Position numbers and translations under genes: made by a program. Below, one piece after another: positions 37,578 through 47,066 of a DNA stretch of 64,000 nt; position 1 is the first letter of the stretch; each line of letters begins with the position of its first letter. The stretch spans positions 1 through 64,000 of the forward strand of contig NZ_JAIGNJ010000004.1 of the NCBI RefSeq assembly GCF_019711415.1, given 5' to 3'. The notes under the pieces were generated by a model. That model saw only the letters and a list, made by a program, of their open reading frames with translations. It was not told the origin of the DNA and did no database searches. The stretch is from Qipengyuania vesicularis (GTDB lineage: Bacteria; Pseudomonadota; Alphaproteobacteria; Sphingomonadales; Sphingomonadaceae).

Positions 37578-37613
37578 ATGGCGGCTCCCGTTCCGGGGCC
37601 GCCATTTGTCTTT
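37578..37613 (+). terminator. Intrinsic terminator after the cold-shock gene
   Basis: An 8-bp stem ATGGCGGC/GCCGCCAT (37578-37585 with 37598-37605) is followed by TTGTCTTTC. It lies between the cold-shock gene and argD. Confidence 0.75.
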
Positions 37614-37639
37614 CGAATCCCCGAGGAGAGAGTTCCAAG

Positions 37640-38827
37640 ATGTCGATCAGCCCGCTGATGCCCGTATACCCCCGCTGCGGCGTGCGCCCCGTGAAGGGCG
37701 AACATTGCCACCTGATCGACGAGGACGGCACACGCTATCTCGACTTCGCCAGCGGCATTGCGGTGAACCTGCTGGGGCATAGCCACAAGGGCCTGATCGG
37801 TGCGATCCAGAAGCAGGCCGAAACGCTGATGCATGTCTCCAATCTCTACGGCAGCCCGCAGGGAGAGGAACTGGCGCAGCGCCTCGTCGACAAGACCTTT
37901 GCCGATACCGTGTTCTTCACCAATTCGGGAGCCGAGGCGGTCGAATGCGCGATCAAGACCGCACGCGCCTATCACCAGCACGAGGACGGCGATTCGAACC
38001 GGACCGAGCTGATCACTTTCACCAACGCCTTCCACGGCCGGACGATGGCGACGATCAGCGCCTCGAATCAGGAGAAGATGCACAAGGGTTTCTACCCGAT
38101 GCTCGCCGGGTTCCAGTATGCGGAGTTCGACAATCTCGACAGCGCCAAGGCGCTGCTCAGCGACAAGACCGCCGGCTTCCTCGTCGAGCCGATCCAGGGT
38201 GAAGGCGGCATCCGTCCGGCCTCGGACGCGTTCATCCAGGGCCTCAAGGCGCTTTGCGAAGAACACGACCTCATGCTGGTGTTCGATGAAGTCCAGTGCG
38301 GCGTCGCGCGTACCGGCAAACTCTACGCCTACGAGCACTATGGTGTGGAGCCGGATATCATGGCCAGCGCCAAAGGCCTTGGTGGCGGCTTCCCGGTCGG
38401 TGCCTGCCTGGCTACAGAGAAGGCCGCGCGCGGCATGGGTTTCGGTACGCATGGATCGACCTATGGCGGCAACCCGCTGGCCATGGCCGCTGGCGTTGCG
38501 GTGATGGACGCCGTTGCGAACGACGAATTCCTTGCCGAAGTTACCGAGAAGGGCGAGCGCCTGCGCAGTCGCCTCGAACAGTTCATCGGCAACTATCCCG
38601 ACCTGTTCGATTTCGTCCGCGGAAAAGGTCTGATGCTAGGCCTGCGTATGAAGGTCGAAAGCCGACCCTTCTTCGTTCACCTGCGTGACAACCACCAGTT
38701 GCTGACTGTGGCAGCGGGCGACCAGACACTGCGTGTCCTCCCTCCGCTTGTGGCGGACGATGCGGAGTTCGACGAATTCATGGAGAAGCTTTCCGCCGGC
38801 GCGGCAAGCTTCGATCCCGGCGCCTGA
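37640..38827 (+). CDS. argD: Acetylornithine aminotransferase
   Basis: The 395-residue PLP enzyme of arginine synthesis shows the class III aminotransferase motifs [38 protein letters not shown] and the PLP lysine in [10 protein letters not shown]. It also often acts as succinyldiaminopimelate aminotransferase in lysine synthesis. It is followed by argF (11 bp) and hslO (46 bp), a gene order common in alphaproteobacteria. Confidence 0.95.
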   Translation: MSISPLMPVYPRCGVRPVKGEHCHLIDEDGTRYLDFASGIAVNLLGHSHKGLIGAIQKQAETLMHVSNLYGSPQGEELAQRLVDKTFADTVFFTNSGAEAVECAIKTARAYHQHEDGDSNRTELITFTNAFHGRTMATISASNQEKMHKGFYPMLAGFQYAEFDNLDSAKALLSDKTAGFLVEPIQGEGGIRPASDAFIQGLKALCEEHDLMLVFDEVQCGVARTGKLYAYEHYGVEPDIMASAKGLGGGFPVGACLATEKAARGMGFGTHGSTYGGNPLAMAAGVAVMDAVANDEFLAEVTEKGERLRSRLEQFIGNYPDLFDFVRGKGLMLGLRMKVESRPFFVHLRDNHQLLTVAAGDQTLRVLPPLVADDAEFDEFMEKLSAGAASFDPGA

Positions 38828-38838
38828 GGAGTAGGGCG

Positions 38839-39768
38839 GTGAAGCATTTCCTCGACCTCTCGGATGCGGGCGGGGATGCGATCGCCGCCATGCTGGCCGA
38901 CGCGCAGGACCGCAAGGCCGCGCGTGCAGGCTGGCCCAAGGGCAAGCCCGATGCCGACGAACCGCTCGCGGGGCACGTGCTCGGGATGATCTTCGAGAAG
39001 AATTCGACCCGCACCAGGGTCAGTTTCGATGTTGGCATGCGCCAGCTTGGCGGCACGACGCTCATCCTCGATTCCGGAACGAGCCAGCTCGGCCGCGGGG
39101 AGAGCATCGCCGATACCGCGCGTGTGCTCAGCCGCATGGTCGATGCGATCATGATCCGCACTGACGATCATGCCAAAGCCGAGGAGCTTGCCCGTCATGC
39201 CAGCGTGCCGGTCATCAACGGCCTGACCGATCGTTCGCATCCGTGCCAGATCGTCGCCGACTTGCTGACGATGGTGGAGCACGGAAAGGCGTTGCCAGGG
39301 CTTGAGGTCGCCTGGTTGGGCGACGGCAACAACGTGCTGCACTCGATCCTCGAAGCGGCAGGCATATTCAAGTTCAACGTCCGCGTGGGCGTACCGAAGG
39401 GATATGAACCGGATAGCGAATTCGTCGAAATGGCGCGCCGCGGTGGGGCAAGTGTGACCGTCACTGACGACGCGAGGGAGGCAGCGAACGGTGCCGATAT
39501 CGTCGTGACCGACACCTGGGTTTCAATGGGCCAGAACCATGCGCACAACAAGATCGCGGCCATGGCTCCATATCAGGTAAGCAAGAAGGTCATGGAACTT
39601 GCCAAGCCCGATGCGAGATTCCTCCATTGCCTGCCCGCCCATGTCGGCGATGAAGTGACCGAGGAAGTCTTCGAAGGTCCGCAATCGGTCGTGTTCGACG
39701 AGGCGGAAAACCGGATCCACGCGCAGAAGTCGATCCTGCTGTGGTGCTTCGGGAAACTGGGCGGCTGA
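38839..39768 (+). CDS. argF: Ornithine carbamoyltransferase
   Basis: The 309-residue enzyme joins ornithine and carbamoyl phosphate to form citrulline. It has the carbamoyl-phosphate site [18 protein letters not shown], the ornithine-binding [10 protein letters not shown] and the FLHCLPAH loop. The start is GTG at 38839 with GGAG upstream. It is coupled to argD in one operon. Confidence 0.96.
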   Translation: MKHFLDLSDAGGDAIAAMLADAQDRKAARAGWPKGKPDADEPLAGHVLGMIFEKNSTRTRVSFDVGMRQLGGTTLILDSGTSQLGRGESIADTARVLSRMVDAIMIRTDDHAKAEELARHASVPVINGLTDRSHPCQIVADLLTMVEHGKALPGLEVAWLGDGNNVLHSILEAAGIFKFNVRVGVPKGYEPDSEFVEMARRGGASVTVTDDAREAANGADIVVTDTWVSMGQNHAHNKIAAMAPYQVSKKVMELAKPDARFLHCLPAHVGDEVTEEVFEGPQSVVFDEAENRIHAQKSILLWCFGKLGG

Positions 39769-39814
39769 CGCGCATCCCTGTTCAAACCGGTCGCGCCATC
39801 CCATATGCGCCGGC

Positions 39815-40708
39815 ATGACGAAGACCACCGAAACATATTCCGGCCGAACGCTCGGCTTCACGATCCCGTCGCGAAGCGCCCGCGGGCGCATTGTGCGGCT
39901 CGATTCCTCGCTCGACGAGATTCTCGCGGCGCATGATTACCCCGCGCCGATTACGCATCTCCTGGCGGAAGCGCTCGTACTCGTCACCCTCATGGGATCC
40001 CTGCTCAAGAACGATGGCTCGCAAGTCACCATGCAGGCGCAGACCGAGGCAGGGGCAGTGAACCTGCTTGTCTGCGACTACAAGGACGGAGAGCTTCGCG
40101 GCTATGTCGACTTCGACGAGGCGCGGCTGGCGGAACTTGGCGCCAATCCCTCGCTCTTCGCCTTGTTCGGAAAGGGCTATCTCGCGATCACTTTCGATGT
40201 CGCGAAGGGCAGGGGGCGTTACCAAGGGATCGTCCCGCTTGAGGGAGAGACGCTGGCCCAGGCCTGCGAGACCTATTTCTTCCAGTCCGAGCAGGTCCCG
40301 ACGCTGATCCGGACCGCGGTGCGTGCCGATGGTGGGAAGTGTCTCGCCGCGGGCATGCTGATCCAGCACCTCCCCGATGGTGAAGAGGGGCGAGAGCGTC
40401 TGCACGCGCGCCTGGATCATCCGGAGTGGGAGCATGTCGCCATCCTGGCCGGCACGGTGAAACACGAGGAGTTGCTCGCGGAAGACCTCTCACTCGAAGC
40501 GATCGTCTGGCGCCTGTTCCACGAAGAGGATGAGGTGCGCGTCGAAGGCGGCGCTCCCGTTTCGCGAGGCTGTCGCTGCACCGTGGAGCATTATCACGAA
40601 GTGCTGTCGAAATTTCCCGAAGCGGATCGTGTCGAAATGAGAAATGACGACGGGATCATCGTCGTCGATTGCGCATTCTGTTCGCGCAAGTTCATGGTGG
40701 ATGCGTAG
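39815..40708 (+). CDS. hslO: Redox-regulated chaperone Hsp33
   Basis: The 297-residue protein keeps the four zinc cysteines that form the redox switch: CRC (residues 253 and 255) and CAFC (286 and 289). Oxidation releases zinc and activates the holdase. Domain order and length are standard. It ends the argD-argF-hslO run. Confidence 0.94.
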   Translation: MTKTTETYSGRTLGFTIPSRSARGRIVRLDSSLDEILAAHDYPAPITHLLAEALVLVTLMGSLLKNDGSQVTMQAQTEAGAVNLLVCDYKDGELRGYVDFDEARLAELGANPSLFALFGKGYLAITFDVAKGRGRYQGIVPLEGETLAQACETYFFQSEQVPTLIRTAVRADGGKCLAAGMLIQHLPDGEEGRERLHARLDHPEWEHVAILAGTVKHEELLAEDLSLEAIVWRLFHEEDEVRVEGGAPVSRGCRCTVEHYHEVLSKFPEADRVEMRNDDGIIVVDCAFCSRKFMVDA

Positions 40709-40825
40709 GGCATTTCTGCGAAGGTCGGGCGCTAATTGCAATTCGTCTCTGTTTCAGAACGGTTCATCGCCGATTCTTTACCATGCTCGGAAAGCGGGTG
40801 TGGCCCGTTTTGTGATAAAGGTTGA

Positions 40826-41245
40826 ATGATGAAACGCATGTCGAATCGAAAAGCCCTGGGCATCGCCGCGCTTGCCGCGATTGTTCCTGCTGCCGTTTTC
40901 GGCGGCCCAGCCCTTGCGCAATCGTCGCTTGCCATGCTCGATACGCTCGAGCGGGGAGGCTGGGAGATCCGTTTCCGCGATGGCGCGGCCCCGCGGAAAA
41001 TCTGCGTGCGGAGCGGTCGCGAACTCATTCAGCTGCGGCATAGCGAGTCCGGCTGCAATCGCTTTGTCGTAGAAGACGGCAATAGCGAGGTGACGGTCCA
41101 GTACACGTGCCGCGGCAATGGCTATGGCCGGACGAATATCCGCAAGGAAGGCTCCAACCTCGTCCAGATCGACAGCCAGGGTATCGTGGATGGTCGTCCC
41201 TTCCAGTTCTCCGCGGAAGCCCGCCACACTGGTAGCTGCCGATAG
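40826..41245 (+). CDS. Secreted protein of unknown function
   Basis: The 139-residue product has a signal peptide (about residues 1-32, PALAQ). Four cysteines occur in the mature part (KICVRSG, SGCNRF, YTCRG and the terminal SCR), probably as two disulfides. The general pattern, a short beta-rich periplasmic protein with WEIR and RICVR-like elements, resembles DUF3617 proteins, but I am not certain. Two ATG codons stand in tandem at the start, with AAAGG upstream. Confidence 0.72.
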   Translation: MMKRMSNRKALGIAALAAIVPAAVFGGPALAQSSLAMLDTLERGGWEIRFRDGAAPRKICVRSGRELIQLRHSESGCNRFVVEDGNSEVTVQYTCRGNGYGRTNIRKEGSNLVQIDSQGIVDGRPFQFSAEARHTGSCR

Positions 41246-41282
41246 CCTTGCCGATTGCCCCCGCAGCGCCTAGCTGCGCGGC

Positions 41283-41999
41283 ATGAATGCGAATTCCCCC
41301 GACAAACCCGGCCCCGCCGTTGTCCTGCTTTCCGGCGGGCTCGATTCGATGGTCACTGCAGCGCTGGCGAAAGAGCGCGGGCACGAGGTCCATGCGCTCA
41401 CTATCGATTACGGCCAGCGACATGTGCGCGAATTGCAGTCTGCGCGAGCCATCGCCGAGAAGCTGGGTGCGGTACGCCATGTCGAACTGCCACTCGACCT
41501 GAGGCGTTTCGGAGGTTCGGCCCTCACTGCGGATATCGACGTGCCGAAAAGCGGGGTCGGAAACGACATCCCGGTCACCTATGTGCCAGCGCGCAATCTC
41601 GTCTTCCTCGCATTGACAACAGCCTTTGCCGAGACCTCGGGTTCCCGCGATATCTTTATCGGAGTGAATGCGCTCGACTACTCCGGCTATCCCGACTGCC
41701 GGCCCGAATTTATCGCAAGTTTCGCCGAAACGGCGCGGTTGGGCACAAAGCAGGGCGTGGAGGGCGTCCCCTTTGCGATCCATGCTCCCCTCCAGCACAT
41801 GAGCAAGGCGGACATTGCGCGCGAAGCGCATCGGCTCGGCCTTGATCCCGCGTGGAGCTGGTCGTGCTACGACCCGACGCCCGAAGGTCTTGCATGCGGC
41901 GCCTGCGATTCTTGCCGCCTTCGCCGAAAAGGGTTTGAAGAAGCGGGTCTTGTCGATACCACGGCCTACGCGAAGGACGCACCAGCCCTGACGGAGTAG
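41283..41999 (+). CDS. queC: 7-cyano-7-deazaguanine synthase
   Basis: The 238-residue enzyme converts carboxy-deazaguanine to preQ0 in queuosine synthesis. It has the ATP pyrophosphatase P-loop LLSGGLDSM and the C-terminal zinc-binding cysteines (SCYDP then CGACDSC). No other que gene lies nearby. The MFS gene starts 4 bases after its stop, so the two may be co-transcribed. Confidence 0.94.
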   Translation: MNANSPDKPGPAVVLLSGGLDSMVTAALAKERGHEVHALTIDYGQRHVRELQSARAIAEKLGAVRHVELPLDLRRFGGSALTADIDVPKSGVGNDIPVTYVPARNLVFLALTTAFAETSGSRDIFIGVNALDYSGYPDCRPEFIASFAETARLGTKQGVEGVPFAIHAPLQHMSKADIAREAHRLGLDPAWSWSCYDPTPEGLACGACDSCRLRRKGFEEAGLVDTTAYAKDAPALTE

Positions 42000-42003
42000 A
42001 GAT

Positions 42004-43587
42004 TTGACCCAGCCAACGCCCGCAGAAACCAGTGAAGCAGTCGCGGGACAGGTTGACGGGAAGGTCCCGGCCTACAGCTGGTATGCCTTAGGCGTCCTGG
42101 TCATCGTCTACGTCCTGAACTTCGTCGATCGCAACATCATCTCGATCCTCGCGGAAGACATCAAGGCCGACCTCGGGCTGCGCGACGACCAGATCGGCTT
42201 CCTGTACGGGACGGCTTTTGGCGTTTTCTACGCGCTGTTCGGCATCCCGCTCGGCAAGCTTGCTGACAGCTGGCACCGCGTCCGGCTGATGACGATCGGT
42301 CTTGCGGTCTGGTCTGCCTTCACCGCCCTCTCTGGATTTGCGAAGAACTTCGCCGCTCTCAGCGTCGCGAGAATCGGCGTCGGGGTCGGCGAGGCCACCG
42401 CAAGCCCGAGTGCCTATTCGCTGATCTCCGACTGGTTTCCCAAGAAGATGCGGGCCACCGCGCTCGCGATTTACTCGTCGGGATTGTATATCGGCGGCGG
42501 TATCTCGCTCCTCATCGGCGGTGCGATCGTCGAGAACTGGAACGAGGCATTCCCGACCGATGCCCCGCTCGGCCTCGCTGGCTGGCAGGCAGCCTTCATC
42601 ATAGTGGGCCTTCCCGGCCTGCTTCTCGCACTGCTGGTCTTCACTCTGCGCGAGCCGGTCCGCGGGCAAAGCGAAGGGATCGTCACGCCGCCGTCGAAGG
42701 ACCCCTTTCGCGGCTTCTTCAAGGAATTGGTGGCGGTAATTCCGCCTTTCACCCTGTTTGGCGCAGCACAGGCCGGACCAAGAGGGATCCTTGTCAATCT
42801 TGCAGGTGCGGTGGTGATCGGGGGCATCGCCTATTTCATGGCTACGGTAACCGGGAATGCGCAACAATGGGGTGCGGTGGGGATCGGCTACTATGCGATC
42901 TTCTCCTGGGCATCGACACTCAAGCGGCGAGACGAGCCGACCTTCAGCCTGATCTGGGGCACGCCGGCATTCCTCACGACTATCCTGGGATATGGCATGG
43001 TCGCCTTCATGTCTTACGCTGCCTCCTTCTGGGCGGCGCCCTATGCGATCCGAATTCTCGAGGAGGCGCCCTCGACGGCCGGGTGGTGGATCGGAGGCCC
43101 CGGAGCTGTTGCCGGCTTCCTCGGCGTGATCCTGGGGGGCAGAATGGCGGACTATCTGCGTGAGCGCATGCCGACCGGCAGGCTCATCGTGGTGGCTTTC
43201 GGCCTGACGGCGGCCGCGCCTTTCCTCTATGTCATGTTCACGACGCTCAATCCGACCGTCTTCTACTTCGCGGCATTCATGCAATCGCTGTTCGGAAGTT
43301 CGGCGCTTGGGGCGGCCGCGGCGACGACGCAGGATCTGGTCCTTCCGCGAATGCGCGGCACCGCGACGGCGACCTTCTTCCTCGCCACGACACTCGTTGG
43401 CCTCGCCCTCGGACCGTATATGGCAGGACAGGTGTCGACCATGACGGGCAGCCTGTCGACCGGCGGGCTGAGCTTGCTGATCGCGGTTCCGATCGGCCTG
43501 GTCATGCTCTTCATCGCCTATCGGACCGTCCCGCAGGCAGAGCAAACCTTGCTGGAGCGCGCACGGGCTGCAGGTGAGGACGTCTAG
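42004..43587 (+). CDS. MFS transporter, spinster-like
   Basis: The 527-residue protein has about 12 hydrophobic segments, the MFS motif GKLADSWHRVR between TM2 and TM3, and the N-terminal FVDRNIISIL typical of the spinster-like group often found in sphingomonads. The substrate is unknown. The start is TTG at 42004; GGAG overlapping the queC stop is 7 bases away, which supports coupling to queC. Confidence 0.9.
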   Translation: MTQPTPAETSEAVAGQVDGKVPAYSWYALGVLVIVYVLNFVDRNIISILAEDIKADLGLRDDQIGFLYGTAFGVFYALFGIPLGKLADSWHRVRLMTIGLAVWSAFTALSGFAKNFAALSVARIGVGVGEATASPSAYSLISDWFPKKMRATALAIYSSGLYIGGGISLLIGGAIVENWNEAFPTDAPLGLAGWQAAFIIVGLPGLLLALLVFTLREPVRGQSEGIVTPPSKDPFRGFFKELVAVIPPFTLFGAAQAGPRGILVNLAGAVVIGGIAYFMATVTGNAQQWGAVGIGYYAIFSWASTLKRRDEPTFSLIWGTPAFLTTILGYGMVAFMSYAASFWAAPYAIRILEEAPSTAGWWIGGPGAVAGFLGVILGGRMADYLRERMPTGRLIVVAFGLTAAAPFLYVMFTTLNPTVFYFAAFMQSLFGSSALGAAAATTQDLVLPRMRGTATATFFLATTLVGLALGPYMAGQVSTMTGSLSTGGLSLLIAVPIGLVMLFIAYRTVPQAEQTLLERARAAGEDV

Positions 43588-43596
43588 GGCAGAGAC

Positions 43597-44127
43597 CTAG
43601 CGAAGCGGGCGGAGTACACCGCAGGCGATACGCGCTCCGGCGTCACCTGCTGGGTCGCTCCGATAGTCGTCGGCCTCGGCATGGATCACGACGGCTGTGC
43701 CGTCCTCGTCGAACAGGTTCGACCGCAATTCGGGTGTATCGTGCCCAAGATCGATTTCCGTACTGGCTGAGCGTGACGCCCCGACAATCAGATTGGGCAG
43801 GTCGCCAAGATGCTTGCCATCCGGATTCAGCGAACCGTGTTCCTTGCCGCCCGGATTGAGATGGCCACCCGCGCTCTTGAAGTCCGGTGCCGAACAGCGC
43901 CCGGTGGTATGCAGGTGGAACCCGTGCTCACCCGGTCCGAGACCGGTCACGGCAACGGCGAGGGAAATTTCCTGGCCATTGGTGAGGATCTGGGCCGTTC
44001 CGGCAGGCAGGCCGTTGGCATAGTCGAGCCGGGCCTCGGCCAGTCGATCGGTGGGTAGGCTGCCTATCGAGGCGCACCCCGCGAGTGCCAATGCCATGGT
44101 CGAAACGAGTAGAGGTGCGTGCATCAA
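43597..44127 (-). CDS. sodC: Superoxide dismutase [Cu-Zn], lipoprotein
   Basis: The 176-residue protein begins with a lipoprotein signal peptide (lipobox LAGC near residue 18), so it is probably anchored in the outer membrane facing the periplasm. The Cu and Zn ligands are all present: HGFHLH, GGHLNP, KEHGSL, the KHLGDLPN region and VIHAEADD. The disulfide cysteines occur in TTGRC and RIACG. It is convergent with the MFS gene, and the ompA-like gene lies upstream on the same strand, separated by a terminator. Confidence 0.94.
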   Translation of the reverse strand: MMHAPLLVSTMALALAGCASIGSLPTDRLAEARLDYANGLPAGTAQILTNGQEISLAVAVTGLGPGEHGFHLHTTGRCSAPDFKSAGGHLNPGGKEHGSLNPDGKHLGDLPNLIVGASRSASTEIDLGHDTPELRSNLFDEDGTAVVIHAEADDYRSDPAGDAGARIACGVLRPLR

Positions 44128-44163
44128 CTGAGTCCCTGTTGCGACGTTCTTTGAGGACCAACG

Positions 44164-44190
44164 AAAAAGGGGCCGGATTGCTCCGGCCCC
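44164..44190 (-). terminator. Intrinsic terminator after the ompA-like gene
   Basis: On the minus strand a 9-bp stem GGGGCCGGA/TCCGGCCCC with a 4-base loop is followed by TTTTT (complement of A run 44164-44168). It separates the ompA-like gene from sodC. Confidence 0.9.
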
Positions 44191-44217
44191 TTCTCGTGTT
44201 TCAGCTCTTGCGAGCGA

Positions 44218-45312
44218 TTACATGCCCGAACCCGGACCGTAGGTGACTTCCACACGACGGTTCTGCAGTTCGCGAACGCCGTCGGCGGTCGGCACGCGGA
44301 GCTGGCTTTCGCCGAAGGCTTCGCTGCTGATACGACCATCAGGAATACCGCGAGCGGTAAGATAGTCGCGGACCGATCCGTTACGACGCTGGGCGAGGCC
44401 CATGTTGTACTGCGTCGAACCCGAGGTGTCGGTGTGGCCAGCGAGCATGACCGAAGCCGTGCCGCAGTTGGCGTATGCCGAGACCGCGTTGTCCAGGATG
44501 GTAGCCGCTTCCGGAGTGATCTCCGACTCGTCCCAGTTGAAGAAGACGATGTACGGACCCTGCTGGCACACCGGTGCCGGCGGCGGAGGCGGCGGCGGGG
44601 GCGGCGGAGGCGGGGGCGGCGGCGGCGGGGGAGGCGGCGGCGGCGGGGGCGGCGGAGGCGGCGGAGCTGCACCGAAGTTCAGGCTCAGCGTGCCCATCAG
44701 CGAGTGGCTGCGAAGCTCGCCATCCCAACCCGTGCCATTGCCGTCGACGATGCTGACGTTCTCAGCATTGAACAGACGATAGCGCAGGCCGACGTCGATC
44801 GTGTCGGTCAGCGGCGCACGCACACCAGCAAGCAGCTGCCATGCGAAGTCGCTCGAGGAATCGTCGATCGTGACGTTGGGCGAACCGTTGATGAAGAGCT
44901 CACCGTCGATTGCCGTACGCGCAACGCCGACACCACCACCGACATAGCCCTGCAGGCCATCGTCCGGACCGAAGTCGAGGAGGCCGTTGAGCATGAACGA
45001 AAGCGAGTTGGTCGAGCCGTCGGCCGGAACTGCGATCAGGCCAGGCAGAACGACTTCGTCGTGGTTCGCTTCGCGATAGGCGACTTCAGCTTCGAGGCGG
45101 AAGCCACCGAAATCGTAACCGACAAAGCCACCGCCATCGAATCCTTCGTTGAATCCGATATCGACGATCGAGCCATCTGCAGCTTCGAGTTCAACGTCTT
45201 CGACCAGCATGGGGCCGAATTCGCCACCGATGTACCAAGAATCGTCCTTGGCCAAGGCTGGCGATGCAAGGGCCGTCGAGGCCATCGCCATTCCTATGAC
45301 TAGATTTCGCAT
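44218..45312 (-). CDS. OmpA-family outer-membrane protein with long poly-proline linker
   Basis: The 364-residue product has a signal peptide (SPALA-K), an N-terminal 8-strand barrel (about residues 22-215), a linker of 29 consecutive prolines, and a C-terminal OmpA peptidoglycan-binding domain (YIVFFNWDESEITPEA, AGHTDTSGS, RNGSVRDYL, NRRVEV). OmpA proteins link the outer membrane to the cell wall. The ATG at 45312 is chosen because the signal peptide begins there, with GGGGAAA upstream. The linker is encoded mostly by CCG and CCC codons, giving a long G-only or C-only tract. Confidence 0.94.
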   Translation of the reverse strand: MRNLVIGMAMASTALASPALAKDDSWYIGGEFGPMLVEDVELEAADGSIVDIGFNEGFDGGGFVGYDFGGFRLEAEVAYREANHDEVVLPGLIAVPADGSTNSLSFMLNGLLDFGPDDGLQGYVGGGVGVARTAIDGELFINGSPNVTIDDSSSDFAWQLLAGVRAPLTDTIDVGLRYRLFNAENVSIVDGNGTGWDGELRSHSLMGTLSLNFGAAPPPPPPPPPPPPPPPPPPPPPPPPPPPPPAPVCQQGPYIVFFNWDESEITPEAATILDNAVSAYANCGTASVMLAGHTDTSGSTQYNMGLAQRRNGSVRDYLTARGIPDGRISSEAFGESQLRVPTADGVRELQNRRVEVTYGPGSGM

Positions 45313-45356
45313 TATTTGTTTCCCCTTTTTGCGAATTGGAGCCACCGAGTGAAACA

Positions 45357-45385
45357 TACCTATAACTGCCTCACCACGCTGGCAA
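45357..45385 (-). promoter_or_regulatory. Possible promoter of the ompA-like gene
   Basis: On the minus strand TTGCCA (45380-45385) and TAGGTA (45357-45362) are 17 bp apart, about 45 bp before the start codon. The -10 match is weak. Confidence 0.35.
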
Positions 45386-45511
45386 GCGGGCAATCACCGG
45401 GAACTGTTGCAAGAATGTCGCTAATCCCGATGTAATTACGAGTTTTTCCGGATCCCATATCCGTCCTTCGATGTCCGCCCAACGCCAAAGCCGGGTGCCG
45501 GTTCCGCTAGT

Positions 45512-45964
45512 TCATGAAAAGATACCGAAATTCTTCAGTGCTGTGATGATTTCGCCGATCGCGGCGCGGGCCTCCGTGTCGACATTGGCACCCGCGTCGG
45601 GAGCCTGTGGAGCGAGGGTTCGCTGCCAGCTTCCATCGAAATACAGCAGGTTCCCGTCCGAGTTGACGCGCAGGATCATACCGATCGAGGGTGTAGCGAA
45701 GCTCCATTGCTCGCCGTCCCAACAAGCCAATTGGCCATCATGCCCGGAGAATGCACCGCTGCCTGCTGGTGCGACGAGGTAGCAATCTCCGGGATTTGCA
45801 GAGGCAGGTTCTGCGCTCCGTTCCTCGATAACAGCCGGGTGGAGCATCATGTCGATGCGCGCCAGTGCCTCGTTTACGGTGAATTCCTTTTGCGCTTGGC
45901 CGGTAAATAAATACGGCAGCCCGTGGCGCGGAGTATTACTCGTAAGAGTAGCAGGATCGCTCAT
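45512..45964 (-). CDS. DUF2793 domain protein of phage/GTA type
   Basis: The 150-residue product starts MSDPATLTSNTPRHGLPYLF and carries the DUF2793 pattern GQAQKEFTVNEALARIDMML and DGNLLYFDGSWQRTLAPQAP. In alphaproteobacteria this domain lies just after the GTA tail host-specificity gene. The ATG at 45964 has AAAGGA upstream. The gene looks intact and follows the tail-protein remnant by 35 bp. It is a survivor of a GTA tail module. Confidence 0.82.
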   Translation of the reverse strand: MSDPATLTSNTPRHGLPYLFTGQAQKEFTVNEALARIDMMLHPAVIEERSAEPASANPGDCYLVAPAGSGAFSGHDGQLACWDGEQWSFATPSIGMILRVNSDGNLLYFDGSWQRTLAPQAPDAGANVDTEARAAIGEIITALKNFGIFS

Positions 45965-45999
45965 CTCGATATCCTTTGGAGTCGCAAGAGGTAGGGTGA

Positions 46000-47064
46000 T
46001 CAGGCAAGGGTGCCGACAACGCATGGTGCCGACTTTGCGAAGCTTCCCACCTGCCGGACCCAGATCGTCTCGCCGGGATGGTTTGCCTGAAGATCGGAAA
46101 GCTGCGCAGCATCCAGCACGAACCGGGGCTCGCCAACCGTCGCCATGAGGAACGGGGAATGCGTATCGCCGATACCGATTTCGTATGTTTCGGTTTCCTC
46201 GACCAAGGGCTGTTCGACCTCGTCCAGCCAGCCCCACTGGCCGCGCGCGCGTCGCCTCCAGCTGAGGCAGGCCGAGCCGTCCGGGTCCGGTAGCATGCGG
46301 CCATGTACGGGGGAGGGCGGGCGCAGGCTTGCTCCGGCGTTTGCAAGTTGCGCGATGACGGGGGCTTCGTCCCATAGTCCCAGCGCGGCGAAGGGGTTGC
46401 CCGACGCGGCGCGTGCGCTGTCGCCGAAAGGCACGAGACGGTGATCAAGCAGGGCTATCGGCGTCCCGGAAGCGTGACCGGCGAGGGCCTCGATTTCGGT
46501 CGCGGCACGTCCGCGCAGCAAACCGCCGAGCGTCCACACACCATCACCTTGAGGTTCGGCGCGGCAGAACTGGACCACCTCTCCGCCAACCAGCAACTTG
46601 TTCTCACCCTGCGCTATGCCCACGAGGTCGGTCGGTTGAAGGTCGGCACTTTGATCGACCAGTGTCACCGTCATGCTCGCCGCGTCCTCGAAACGGATTG
46701 CGCTCGATGGGGCGAGGGGTGCCGAGAGAGTGCCGATGACAGCGCGCTCCTGCGCCGACTGGCCGAGCGCCTCCATAGAGGTACCCCGCACGCTGTGGAA
46801 TGCGCATCCGGGCCAAAGGCCTTCAGCAGCACCTGCAGCGAAATATGCGCGCCGTTCCGAGGCGCTGCCGATGCCGTCCCAAGGCGCTTCAAAAACCTGA
46901 AACACGGTCGATTGCGCGGGCCGGTCGCGAGGTGTCCATGCCGTACCTGGATCGGCCGCCGCTCCGGCGCTTGCTGGCGCACGATATCGCTGGAGTTCGA
47001 GTTCGACGCCGCGTTCCCGCCACTCCCACGCCGCGACGAGCCAGAGGCCCGTGACATCGGGCAC
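46000..47064 (-). pseudogene. GTA/phage tail host-specificity protein (gp15-like), C-terminal remnant
   Basis: The open frame from about 47085 to the stop at 46000 encodes about 355-360 residues that match only the C-terminal part of the large GTA host-specificity protein (usually over 1000 residues): VPDVTGLWLVAAWEW, RGVELELQRY and the signature VWTLGGLLRGRAATE, then a C-terminal domain. The similarity begins abruptly three bases after the stop of the packaging-type gene. The coordinates given start at an in-frame GTG (47064), but there is no ribosome site. The frame extends upstream only as an overlap. The TIM-barrel and N-terminal parts are missing, so I treat it as a deletion product. Confidence 0.75.
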
Positions 47065-47066
47065 GG

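Noticed and set aside
40792-40815. Hairpin CGGG/CCCG followed by TTTT before the secreted-protein gene at 40826
   Set aside because: The stem has only 4 bp, too weak for a terminator call.
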